Shown here piece by piece: positions 25,882 through 34,067 of a stretch of DNA of 64,000 nt; position 1 is the stretch's first letter; each line of letters starts with the position of its first letter. The stretch is from Agrococcus sp. KRD186 (GTDB lineage Bacteria; Actinomycetota; Actinomycetes; Actinomycetales; Microbacteriaceae): positions 781,087 to 845,086 of the forward strand of contig NZ_JABFAP010000001.1 of NCBI RefSeq assembly GCF_017168255.1, given 5' to 3'. The position numbers and the translations under genes were made by a program. A model generated the notes under the pieces. The model was given only the letters and a program-made list of their open reading frames with translations. It was not told the DNA's origin and did not search any database.

Positions 25882-27594
25882 ATGACTGAGCCCACCACCA
25901 CCGTCTCGGCCGCCATCGCGGCCGAGCTCGAGCAGCACGCCAGCGATGTCTTCGCGCTGATGGGCAACGGCAACGCCTGGTTCCTCGACGCCGTCGTGCG
26001 CCGCGGCGCCATGCAGCTGACGACCGTGCGCCATGAGGCGGCCACGGTCGCCGCCGCCGACGCCTTCTACCGTGCGAGCGGACGGCTCGCGGTCGCGACC
26101 ACCACCTACGGCCCCGGCTACACCAACGCGATCACTCCGCTCGCCGAGGCCGCGCAGGCACGCACCCCGCTCGTGCTGGTCGTCGGCGACCAGCCCACCG
26201 GCGGCCCCCGCCCGTGGGATGTCGACCAGGCCGCGATCGCCGACGCCGTCGGTGCGGGCACGATCGTGGTCGGCCGCGGTGACGCGCGGTCGGCGACCCG
26301 TCGCGCGATCGAGATGGCACTGCTCGAGCGCCGGCCCGTCGTGCTGGGCATCCCGTACGACGTCGCGCACGCGGAGCTCGAGGGCGACGGCGTGCAGGCA
26401 GCATCGCTCGATGCAGCCTCGACGCCGTTCGTCTCGATCGACGCCGAGCAGCTCGCCGAGGTCGCGCAGGCCCTCGCCGAGGCGCGTCGGCCGCTGCTGC
26501 TCGCGGGCCGCGGCGCGCACCTGGCCGGCGCAGCGGAGGCGCTGCGGGAGCTCGCAGCTCGGCTCGGCGCCCGCATCGCCTCGAGCGCGCTCGGCAGCGG
26601 CATCTTCGCCCCCGACCACCGCCACCTCGGCATCTGCGGCGGCTTCGCCTCCGACCGCGCGGCGGAAGCGATCGAGCAGGCCGATGTCGTGCTGGTCGTC
26701 GGCGCGGGCCTCAACCAGTTCCAGATGCGCTTCGGCGAGGCCTTCGCGCCCGACGCCCGCGTCGTGCAGGTCGACATCCTCGAGGCCGCAACGAATCCCC
26801 GCGTCGACGAGCTCGTGCGCGGCGATGCGCGACTGGTCGCCGAGGCGCTGCTGGCGCTGACCGCGGCGGAGGGCACCGCGGAGCGCACCTCCGAGGGCGG
26901 CGGCCGCCAGGGCGACGAGGGCTGGGCGGCGGCAGGCTTCGGCGACGTCACGGGCGTGCACTTCGAGCGCGAGCCAGGCGATGCGGCAGCACCTGACGGC
27001 CGACTCGACCCGCGCAGCCTGTTCCACGCGCTCGAGCGCATCCTGCCCGCCGACCGCGTCATCGTGCAGGACGGCGGCCACTTCATCGGCTGGGCGCCGA
27101 CGCACCTCAGCGTCGCCGACCCCGAGCGGCTGCTCATGGTCGGCACCGCGTTCCAGACGATCGGCCTCGGCCTCCCGAGCGCGGTCGGCGCCGGCGCCGC
27201 GCGCCCCGAGTCGACCATCGTGCTGGTCTCCGGCGACGGCGGAGCGCTGATGGGGCTCGCCGATCTCGACAGCGTCGTGCGCACCGTGCGCCGCGGCGTG
27301 GTGGTGCTCGTCAACGACGCCGCCTATGGCGCCGAGGTGCACCAGTACGCCGTGCGCGGCGTCGCCGAGGAGCCGATGCTCATCGAGCAGGTCGATTTCG
27401 CAGCGCTCGGCCGCGGCCTCGGCGCGACCGCCGCGGTCATCGAGACGCTGGACGACCTGCGGCAGCTGCAGGACTGGCTCGCCGCGGGCGAGGACGGCGT
27501 CTTCGTCGCCGACTGCCGCGTCAGCCAGCAGGTCGTGGCGCCCTACATCGTCGAGATCCGCGAGGCGGCGATGCGCGCCGCCGCCGCGAACTAG
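25882..27594 (+). CDS. Thiamine-diphosphate-dependent enzyme, acetolactate synthase-like
   Basis: The 570-residue product has the three-domain layout of the ThDP decarboxylase/ALS superfamily. The N-terminal Pyr domain carries the activating Glu in VRHEAATVAAADAFYRASG, the middle domain has the Rossmann-like DVVLVVGAGLNQFQMRFGE, and the C-terminal PP domain has the GDGGALMGLADLDSV-to-VNDAAYGAE ThDP/Mg site. The usual NN of that motif is ND here. It is not near ilvN or ilvC, so branched-chain amino acid synthesis is unlikely; a decarboxylase or ligase on another 2-oxoacid fits better. GGAGAG precedes the ATG. Confidence 0.8.
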   Translation: MTEPTTTVSAAIAAELEQHASDVFALMGNGNAWFLDAVVRRGAMQLTTVRHEAATVAAADAFYRASGRLAVATTTYGPGYTNAITPLAEAAQARTPLVLVVGDQPTGGPRPWDVDQAAIADAVGAGTIVVGRGDARSATRRAIEMALLERRPVVLGIPYDVAHAELEGDGVQAASLDAASTPFVSIDAEQLAEVAQALAEARRPLLLAGRGAHLAGAAEALRELAARLGARIASSALGSGIFAPDHRHLGICGGFASDRAAEAIEQADVVLVVGAGLNQFQMRFGEAFAPDARVVQVDILEAATNPRVDELVRGDARLVAEALLALTAAEGTAERTSEGGGRQGDEGWAAAGFGDVTGVHFEREPGDAAAPDGRLDPRSLFHALERILPADRVIVQDGGHFIGWAPTHLSVADPERLLMVGTAFQTIGLGLPSAVGAGAARPESTIVLVSGDGGALMGLADLDSVVRTVRRGVVVLVNDAAYGAEVHQYAVRGVAEEPMLIEQVDFAALGRGLGATAAVIETLDDLRQLQDWLAAGEDGVFVADCRVSQQVVAPYIVEIREAAMRAAAAN

Positions 27595-27637
27595 CGGCGG
27601 GGCCGCCCGCGGGCCGCGCCGCCCGCGGGCCGCGCAG

Positions 27638-27728
27638 CAGACCGCTGCCGCAGACCGCTGCCGCAGACCGCTGCCGCCGGCCGATGCCGCCGGCCGATGC
27701 CGCAGACCGCTGCCGCTGGCCGCTGCCC
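27638..27728. repeat. Seven tandem 13-base units
   Basis: Seven consecutive 13-base units based on CAGACCGCTGCCG (units 4 and 5 read CCGGCCGATGCCG, unit 7 CTGGCCGCTGCCC) follow the stop of the ThDP enzyme. Immediately upstream (27602-27635) is a GC-rich duplicated 16-base block. The unit length is not a multiple of three and no gene uses it. With the palindromic repeat at 27735 this accounts for the 307-base gap 27595-27901. Confidence 0.85.
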
Positions 27729-27734
27729 CCGGGG

Positions 27735-27786
27735 AGTGACGGGTCGGTGCAGGAGTGACGCGTCACTCGTGCATCAACGCCTCACT
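27735..27786. repeat. Palindrome-containing direct repeat, left copy
   Basis: This 52-base copy contains the perfect 16-base palindrome GAGTGACGCGTCACTC (27753-27768). It matches the copy at 28838-28889, best over a 30-base core (GCAGGAGTGA-Y-GCGTCACTCGTGCA-Y-CAAC). Read on the plus strand it ends in the codons SDGSVQE-stop, like the last codons (NDGSKQE-stop) of the gene it precedes. Confidence 0.8.
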
Positions 27787-27901
27787 GCTCTCCTGGGCCG
27801 GGCGCCCGGGCTGGGCCGGGGCGGGGGTTTCGGGGCGAGACAGCGGCATGGCTGTGGAGAGGAGAATCGCTCGTGCGGGGGGCATGTGGCAGGTTCCGCC
27901 C

Positions 27902-28861
27902 ATGCAGAACGAACTTCCTGAGAGTCTGCGGGCGCGCGGCTTCACCGTGGTCGAGGCCCGCGCGCAGGGCGTCCCGCCAGGGACACTGCGCAACGGGAGC
28001 CTCGCGACTCCGTACCGCGGCATCCGCACGGTCGAACGACCGAAGACCCTCGTCGAGCGTGCCGCGGCGTTCGCGCCGCTGCTGCGGCCGTGGCAGGCGC
28101 TCGGCGGCATCTCGGCTCTGGCGACGCTCGGGTTGCCGGTGCCGTGGCGGATGGGCTCCGCCAAGACGGTCGAGGTGGTCTCGGCGACGGGGCGCGGCTA
28201 CCCCAGTCGTGCCGGCGTTCGCGTGCGGCGGATCTCGGTCGAGCGCTTCGAGGCGTGGGAGATCGACGGTCTGCGCGCTGCCGCCGCCCCGCTGGCGTGG
28301 GCGCTGATGGCTGGGCGCTGCACGGTGCACGAGCTCGTCGTCATCGGCGATGCGATCGTCTCGAACGCCGACAACTACCCCGATCGGCGGCTGCCGGGGC
28401 CGCTCGCGACGCTCGACGAGCTGCAGGAGGTCACCGAGCAGCGCGGCGGGAAGCTGGGCGCCGCGTCGCTGCGGGCAGCGCTGCCGCGCATTCGCGAGCG
28501 CGTCGAGTCGCCTCGCGAGACCGACATGCGGCTGTTCATCGTCGATGCGGGGCTGCCTGAGCCGGAGGTGCAGGCGGCTGTGCACGACCCACAGTCGGGC
28601 CGGCTGCTCGGACGCGCCGACCTCATGCATCGCGAGGCGCGCGTGGTGGAGGAGTACGAGGGCGACGGCCACCGGTCCAAGCAGCAGTGGGATCGCGACA
28701 TCGAGAAGTATCGCGAGTTCGCGCGCATTGGGCTGCATGTCGTGCGCGCGACGAATCGGGACTTCGTGCCGAGTCCGGAGCGCTGGCTGCTCGACCTCGA
28801 GGCTGTGCTCGACCATCGCTCGCTGCCGCCGCTGAGGAATGACGGATCCAAGCAGGAGTGA
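27902..28861 (+). CDS. AbiEi/DUF559-type protein with Vsr-like nuclease C-terminus
   Basis: The 319-residue product has an N-terminal region like the AbiEi-type antitoxin winged helix (ESLRARGFTVVEARAQGVPP, LATPYRGIRTV). The C-terminal region has GRADLMHREARVVEEYEGDG followed by HRSKQQWDRDIEKYREFARI and GLHVVRATN, the D...E-x-x-G...R-D-x-x-R layout of the DUF559/Vsr-like PD-(D/E)XK nuclease fold. Such proteins are abundant and variable in Microbacteriaceae, and no function is proven. The coding region lies between two palindromic direct repeats, and its stop codon is inside the right repeat, so gene and repeats may have moved as one unit. Confidence 0.65.
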   Translation: MQNELPESLRARGFTVVEARAQGVPPGTLRNGSLATPYRGIRTVERPKTLVERAAAFAPLLRPWQALGGISALATLGLPVPWRMGSAKTVEVVSATGRGYPSRAGVRVRRISVERFEAWEIDGLRAAAAPLAWALMAGRCTVHELVVIGDAIVSNADNYPDRRLPGPLATLDELQEVTEQRGGKLGAASLRAALPRIRERVESPRETDMRLFIVDAGLPEPEVQAAVHDPQSGRLLGRADLMHREARVVEEYEGDGHRSKQQWDRDIEKYREFARIGLHVVRATNRDFVPSPERWLLDLEAVLDHRSLPPLRNDGSKQE

Positions 28862-28889
28862 TGCGTCACTCGTGCACCAACTCGTCATC
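28838..28889. repeat. Palindrome-containing direct repeat, right copy
   Basis: This is the partner of 27735-27786. The palindrome here (28856-28871) has one mismatch. The repeat overlaps the last seven codons and stop of the nuclease-like gene and runs into the space before the convergent SGNH-protease gene, where it could also act as a terminator. Confidence 0.8.
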
Positions 28890-28913
28890 CCTCGGGTGGT
28901 GAGACAGAGCGGC

Positions 28914-31142
28914 CTACGCGGGCTCGTCGCCGAGCTCGAGCAGGCGCCTGAGCAGCGCCAGCACCTCCTCGGGCAGCAGCGGCTCGGCGACCGTCACGTC
29001 GCACTTCGTCTCGACCGTCACGCGCCACAGCGGGGCATCGGGCAGCGTCTGCCTGCCGAGATCCTCCAGCACGCCGGAGGCGACGAGCGTGTCGAGCTGC
29101 TCCCGGTCGTCGCCCGGGATGACCTGCAGCTCGAGCACCGCTGCCTGAGTGCGCCCGAGCATGCCACCCGTGCGGGCGACCCTGACCTCGTCGGCGACCG
29201 ACGCATCCGGCACCGCCTCGTCGGTCACGCCGACGGCCGCCCATGCCTCGCGCACGGCAAGCGTCTCGGCGGCGTCCTCGCCGAAGCGGGCGACGGATGC
29301 GTCCACGGTCGCAGCCGCGAAGGTCGCGAAGTCGGCGGTGCGGGGGAGGTCGCCGGTGAGGGCATCCATCCAGATCAGGCCCGGCGCCTCCCACGCCTTG
29401 CCGCCGATCGCGGTGGCGACCAGGTGGAAGGCCCTGTTCGGGATGCCGGAGTTGATGTGCACGCCGCCGAGATCGTCGCGAGTGACGACGAAGTCGCGCA
29501 TGTGGCCGGGCTGCGGGTCCTTGCCGAGCGCCGGGTCGTCGTAGGCGGTGCCGGGCGCCGACATCGAGCGCAGCGCCACCCCCTGCACCGTGTCGGTGAA
29601 GACGCCGGCGCCGATCAGCCAGTCGGCCGCGTCGGCGCTCTGGCCGAGCACGTGCTGCTTGACGAGCGAGCCGAGCACATCGGCGATCGACTCGTTCAGG
29701 GCCCCGGACTGGTCGCGGTAGACGAGGTCGGCGGTCGAGGAGATCACGCCGTGGCCGAGCTCGTGCCCGATCACGTCGACGGCGTTCGTGAAGCCCGCGA
29801 ACACCTCGCCGTCACCGTCGCCGAACACCATGCGCGTGCCGTCCCAGAAGGCGTTCGCGTAGCGGTCGCCGTAGTGCACGGTCGCCAGCAGCGGCATGCC
29901 CGCGCCATCGAGCGAGTCGCGGCCGAAGGCATCCATCAGCAGCTGCCAGGAGAGGCCGAGCCCGTCGTAGGCCTGATTCACAGCGATGTCGTCCGTCGGC
30001 TCCTCGCCCTCGGTGCGCACCGCGCTGCCCGGCAGCGTCGTGGTGCCCTTCGCGTCGCTGATCGTGCGGTGCGGCGCCGGCGGCTCGCCCGGGATGCGCG
30101 CGGGGGCGTCGGGTCGCAGGCTCGGCTGCTGCGGCGCGGTGGCCTCGCGACCGGTGCGGATGCCTCGGTCGAGGCCCAGGGTGCGCTCGGCGACGATCGA
30201 GGCCGTAGCCAGGCCCGCGGCGGCGAGCTGCTCGAGCAGGTACGGCGGCACGATGCCCTGGCGGACGGGCGCCGACAGCTCGGTGGCGGCGGGGGCGAGC
30301 GACGGAGTCTCTGCTGCTGGAGCGTCGGCCGCGCGGCGCGCGAGCGCCTGCGCGATGCGCGGGGCGACGATGCTCGACCACAGCCGGTAGCCCGCCGCCG
30401 AGGGGTGGAAACCGTCGGCCGCGTGCTGCTCGGGCTCGACGATCGCCGGCGTCGGCAGGTGGAGCACGCGCGGATCGGCGGCGGCGATGCGCTGCTGCAT
30501 GTCGTCGAGCGTGCGCGCATGGCCGCCGATGAGCGAGCGGACGGGCTGCGGCAGCCAGACGAAGGTGTCGATCTGGGGCGTGCCCGTGAGACCGATGACA
30601 CCGCCGGGGGAGAGGTGCTCGGCGAGCCCGGCGACCAACTGGCGGATGGATCTCGCGAAGGCCCTGCGGCCGACCAGCTGCAGCGCATCGTTGGCGCCGA
30701 CGAGCAGCAGGATCGCGTCCCACTCGCCCTCCACCTCCGGCAGGTAGCGCTCCAGCACCTGGGCCGCGGTCGAGCCCTCGAGACCGATGATGCGCCACTC
30801 GACCGGCCGCTGCTCGCGAGCGGCGAGGCGGGTGGCGGTCTGCAGCACGAGGCCGTCCTCGAGCCGCTCTGCGCCGACGCCCGTGGCGGTGGAGTCGCCG
30901 ATCGCGAGCAGGCGCAGCGGGGCGGAGCCGCCGCCCTCGGGCGCGGGGATCGTGCCGTGCCGCTGGCCCTTCGGCTCCGGCAGCCAGACGAGGCCCTCCT
31001 GCAGCTGCTTGGCCTGCCGCAGCAGCACCGGCGCCAGGGCGAGGGCGGCGGGCTTCGCGAGGCGGTGGACGGTGCGCTCGGCGACCTTGGCCGCATCCGC
31101 GGTGACGCTGCCGAGACGTGCTGCGATCTCCATGCCGATCAT
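28914..31142 (-). CDS. Fusion: SGNH/GDSL hydrolase - M4 protealysin-like metalloprotease - emfourin-like domain
   Basis: One uninterrupted frame of 742 codons. Residues about 75-270 are an SGNH hydrolase (GDST 82-85, GAND 149-152, catalytic DGFH 243-246). An Ala/Pro linker leads to IVPPYLLEQLA (297-307), which resembles the short PPL propeptide that normally starts protealysin-type proteases. Residues about 390-640 are an M4 peptidase: HELGH 460-464, the third zinc ligand Glu484 in ALNESIADVLG, and GVHINSG with His562. The last 90 residues (VRVARTGGMLG to the end) resemble emfourin, the protein inhibitor encoded next to protealysins. There is no signal peptide. The start overlaps the DUF1905 stop (ATGA). 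The first two assignments are secure; the emfourin call is from resemblance. Confidence 0.8.
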   Translation of the reverse strand: MIGMEIAARLGSVTADAAKVAERTVHRLAKPAALALAPVLLRQAKQLQEGLVWLPEPKGQRHGTIPAPEGGGSAPLRLLAIGDSTATGVGAERLEDGLVLQTATRLAAREQRPVEWRIIGLEGSTAAQVLERYLPEVEGEWDAILLLVGANDALQLVGRRAFARSIRQLVAGLAEHLSPGGVIGLTGTPQIDTFVWLPQPVRSLIGGHARTLDDMQQRIAAADPRVLHLPTPAIVEPEQHAADGFHPSAAGYRLWSSIVAPRIAQALARRAADAPAAETPSLAPAATELSAPVRQGIVPPYLLEQLAAAGLATASIVAERTLGLDRGIRTGREATAPQQPSLRPDAPARIPGEPPAPHRTISDAKGTTTLPGSAVRTEGEEPTDDIAVNQAYDGLGLSWQLLMDAFGRDSLDGAGMPLLATVHYGDRYANAFWDGTRMVFGDGDGEVFAGFTNAVDVIGHELGHGVISSTADLVYRDQSGALNESIADVLGSLVKQHVLGQSADAADWLIGAGVFTDTVQGVALRSMSAPGTAYDDPALGKDPQPGHMRDFVVTRDDLGGVHINSGIPNRAFHLVATAIGGKAWEAPGLIWMDALTGDLPRTADFATFAAATVDASVARFGEDAAETLAVREAWAAVGVTDEAVPDASVADEVRVARTGGMLGRTQAAVLELQVIPGDDREQLDTLVASGVLEDLGRQTLPDAPLWRVTVETKCDVTVAEPLLPEEVLALLRRLLELGDEPA

Positions 31143-31426
31143 CGTGCCAGACGCATCCGGGCAGTCATCTGATCGCCGACGCCGATGCCCTCGGCGCGCT
31201 GCACGGCCACCTTGACGGGCAGCAGGTAGCCGCCGTCGCGCGGGAAGAGCGAGGTGGTGAAGGTCGTGCCGCCGATGACGGCCTCCGCGGGGATGCAGCC
31301 CCAGCCGTAGGTGAGCTCGCTCGCCAGCTCGGCGATCATCGCGGCCTCGTCGGGCGGCACCGGGAGGAAGACGAAGGGCGCAGGGCCGCGCCACTCGATC
31401 GCGATGCCGCTGAACTCGAATTCCAC
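31139..31426 (-). CDS. DUF1905-family small protein
   Basis: The 95-residue product reads EFEFSGIAIEWRGPAPFVFL and PAEAVIGGTTFTTSLFPRDG with YLLPVKVAVQRA near the end, the pattern of the DUF1905 fold, a compact beta-rich domain of unknown function. The start is GTG at 31426, with TAGTCT six bases upstream, so it is probably leaderless. Its stop overlaps the start of the large SGNH-protease fusion by ATGA, so the two are co-transcribed and translationally coupled. That coupling is the only context for its role. Confidence 0.75.
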   Translation of the reverse strand: MEFEFSGIAIEWRGPAPFVFLPVPPDEAAMIAELASELTYGWGCIPAEAVIGGTTFTTSLFPRDGGYLLPVKVAVQRAEGIGVGDQMTARMRLAR

Positions 31427-31521
31427 GGCGCGAGACTACTCGCGGGTACTGACACGACCGCGTGGCAGAAGCACAGGCCATCGCGCCTGGTAATGCCTGT
31501 TCGCCAGGTAACCTTGTACCC

Positions 31522-32169
31522 ATGTCGAAGAATGCCGTCATCAGCATCGCCACCGTCGTGGGGGCGATCGTCGTGATCGTCGCCGTCGCCCTGCTGGTGG
31601 TGCGCCCGTGGGAGAGCTCGCAGCCGGCCGCCGGCGGCGATGTGCAGCTGCTCGACGAGAGCACGCACGTGCTGGATGACGCGGGAGAGGGCGCGCCGGT
31701 CGTCGTCGAGTTCATCGACTACGAGTGCCCGTCGTGCGGTCAGTTCCACCCGATCGTGGAGGACCTGCGCGACCGCTACGAAGGTCAGGTGACCTTCGCC
31801 GTGCGCTACTTCCCGCTGGAGATGCACGCGAACGCGGTGCCCGCCGCCGCTGCCGCCGAGGCGGCTGCGCAGCAGGGGGAGTTCGAGGCGATGCACGCCA
31901 TGCTCTTCGACAAGCAGGCAGAATGGGCCGGCACCGAGGACGCCGCAGCGACCTTCCGCGGCTACGCCGAGGTGCTCGGCCTCGACCTGGCGGCCTACGA
32001 TGCGGCGGTCACGGCCGAGGCGACGGCCGATCGCATCGCGCACGACTACGAGGCAGGCGTCGCAGCGGGCGTGCAGTCGACCCCCACGTTCTTCGTCGAC
32101 GGCGAGATGGTCGAGCTGCAGAACTACGACGACGTCGAGTCGGCGATCCAGCAGGCGCTGGAGCAGTAG
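31522..32169 (+). CDS. DsbA-family thiol oxidoreductase, membrane-anchored
   Basis: The 215-residue product has an N-terminal membrane anchor (AVISIATVVGAIVVIVAVAL), so the catalytic domain faces outside. The thioredoxin-fold active site is CPSC in VVEFIDYECPSCGQFHPI, and the cis-Pro loop appears as GVQSTPTFFVDGE. The domain is DsbA-like (inserted helical segment between), as expected for extracytoplasmic disulfide formation in actinobacteria. TAACCT seven bases before the ATG suggests a leaderless transcript. It stands alone, divergent from the DUF1905 gene. Confidence 0.85.
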   Translation: MSKNAVISIATVVGAIVVIVAVALLVVRPWESSQPAAGGDVQLLDESTHVLDDAGEGAPVVVEFIDYECPSCGQFHPIVEDLRDRYEGQVTFAVRYFPLEMHANAVPAAAAAEAAAQQGEFEAMHAMLFDKQAEWAGTEDAAATFRGYAEVLGLDLAAYDAAVTAEATADRIAHDYEAGVAAGVQSTPTFFVDGEMVELQNYDDVESAIQQALEQ

Positions 32170-32204
32170 CCCGGCCGGCGGCTCAGACGAGCGGGCAGCG
32201 GTGC

Positions 32205-32239
32205 CGCTGGTGGCCCGACGGGGAGATGGACCACCAGCG
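32205..32239. terminator. Inverted repeat between convergent genes
   Basis: Nine-base arms CGCTGGTGG (32205-32213) and CCACCAGCG (32231-32239) flank 17 bases in the 216-base gap between the convergent DsbA-like and AGCS genes. The long loop makes it a weak terminator candidate. Nothing else is seen in the gap. Confidence 0.4.
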
Positions 32240-32385
32240 ACGGCGACTCGAGGCGCGGCTTGCGCTCGTGCCCTCTGTCGCGCTCACCGTAGCCCTGCCG
32301 TGCGGAGGCCACGATGGGCAGAACTCCCCATCACCCGCGCACACACGCACGCCACGGCGGAGCGCTCCTGCAGCGCCCCAGCGGG

Positions 32386-33936
32386 TCAGTCGTCCGCGCG
32401 CGGCGGCTGCTGCTCGACCCCGTCGCGTCCGACCGGCGCGCCGTGGATCGCCGAGAGCTCGAGGCGCGACGTGCCCACCCGGTCGCCCGCCTTCCAGTCG
32501 GCCCAGCCGGGCTGGTCGGCCATGAACGCCTCGATCTCGTCCTTCGACGCCTCGAGCCTCGGGTCGTGCCTGAGGTAGTGCCGCGTCTCGCGGGCGACGA
32601 GCCCCGAGAGGATGAGCAGCCCGATCAGGTTGGGCAGCGCCATCAGCCCGTTCGCGATGTCCGAGAACTTCCAGACCGTGTCGAGCGAGATCGTGCAGCC
32701 GACGAAGACCACCAGCGCGAACAGCACGCGGAACGGCATCACCGGGCGGCGCCCGAAGAGTCGCTCGATGTTGCGCTCGCCGTAGTACGACCAGCCGAGG
32801 ATGGTGGAGAAGGCGAACATCACCAGCCCGATGGTGACGACCCAGTGGCCCCAGTCGCCCGGCAGGCCGTTGGTGAACGCCTCGCCGGTCATGAGCGCGG
32901 CGCTGAGCTGCTCGCCGGTGGCCGCGTCGATGTCATCCCACACCCCCGTCACGACGATCGTCAGCCCGGTGATGGTCACGACGATGAGCGTGTCGATGAA
33001 CGTCTGCGTCATCGACACCAGCCCCTGCCGCACCGGGTGCGTGGTCTTCGCCGCGGCCGCTGCGATGGCGGCGGAGCCGAGCCCCGACTCGTTCGAGAAG
33101 AGGCCGCGAGCGACGCCCATCTGCACCGCGATGATGAGCACCGAGCCGGTGAAGCCGCCGACCGCGGCCGTGCCGGTGAAGGCCTGCGAGACGATCGCGC
33201 CGAGCGCGGCCGGCAGCTCGCCGACGTTCGCGCCCAGGATGTAGAGCCCGCTCAGCACGTAGAAGACGATCATCACGGGCACGAACGCGGCGGTGACCCT
33301 GCCGATCGACTTGATGCCGCCGACGAGTACGACCAGCGTCAGCACCGTCAGCACCGCGCCGGTCACCCAGGTCGGCAGCCCCCAGCTGTGCTCGACGTTG
33401 GAGGCGATGGAGTTGCCCTGCGTCATGTTGCCGATGCCGAAGCAGGCGACGACCGTGAAGATCGTGAACGAGATCGCGAGCACCTTGCCGAGCGGTCCAC
33501 GGATGCCGCGCTGCAGGTAGATCTGCGGGCCGCCCGACTTCTCGCCCGCCTCGTCGGTGGTGCGGAAGCGCACGGCGAGGTACGCCTCGGTGTACTTCGA
33601 GGCCATGCCCACCAGGCCCGTCACCCACATCCAGAACAGCGCGCCGGGCCCGCCGATGCCGATCGCGGTCGCGACGCCGACGATGTTGCCGGTGCCGACG
33701 GTCGCCGCGAGCGCGGTGGTGAGCGCCTGGAACTGCGAGATGTCGCCCTCTGCGCCCTGATCCTTGCTCTTGCCGAGTCCCAGCCGCAGTCCCGCGGCGA
33801 GCTTCAGGAACTGCAGCCCGCCCAGCCTGATCGTCAGGTACAGCCCGGTGCCCACCAGCAGCGGGATGAGCAGGAACGGCCCCCAGATCACGCCGCTGAT
33901 GGTGTCGAGGATGTCGTTCAGTGGCGTCAGATCCAT
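32386..33936 (-). CDS. Alanine/glycine:cation symporter (AGCS family)
   Basis: The 516-residue membrane protein has about 11-12 helices and the AGCS signatures GDISQFQALTTALAATVGTG near residue 65-85 and AIGIGGPGALFWMWVTGLVG, together with GLFSNESGLGSAAIAAAAA. These proteins take up alanine or glycine with sodium or protons. The C-terminal tail after the last helix is hydrophilic (about 50 residues). It stands alone, convergent with the DsbA-like gene and divergent from the lipoprotein at 34068. Confidence 0.9.
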   Translation of the reverse strand: MDLTPLNDILDTISGVIWGPFLLIPLLVGTGLYLTIRLGGLQFLKLAAGLRLGLGKSKDQGAEGDISQFQALTTALAATVGTGNIVGVATAIGIGGPGALFWMWVTGLVGMASKYTEAYLAVRFRTTDEAGEKSGGPQIYLQRGIRGPLGKVLAISFTIFTVVACFGIGNMTQGNSIASNVEHSWGLPTWVTGAVLTVLTLVVLVGGIKSIGRVTAAFVPVMIVFYVLSGLYILGANVGELPAALGAIVSQAFTGTAAVGGFTGSVLIIAVQMGVARGLFSNESGLGSAAIAAAAAKTTHPVRQGLVSMTQTFIDTLIVVTITGLTIVVTGVWDDIDAATGEQLSAALMTGEAFTNGLPGDWGHWVVTIGLVMFAFSTILGWSYYGERNIERLFGRRPVMPFRVLFALVVFVGCTISLDTVWKFSDIANGLMALPNLIGLLILSGLVARETRHYLRHDPRLEASKDEIEAFMADQPGWADWKAGDRVGTSRLELSAIHGAPVGRDGVEQQPPRADD

Positions 33937-34067
33937 CGTCTCTCCGGTTGCGTGCGTCGCGGTCGGTGGGGCGCACGTCGGCTGCTGCCAGCGCGCGGCA
34001 CGATGTCAGACATTACATGCCGAGCGGGCCGCTGCCGGGGTCGGGCCGCGCGTGGCACGATGGCCGC

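Noticed and set aside
27595-27728. CRISPR array
   Set aside because: The 13-base units are directly tandem with no spacers, and no cas genes are present.
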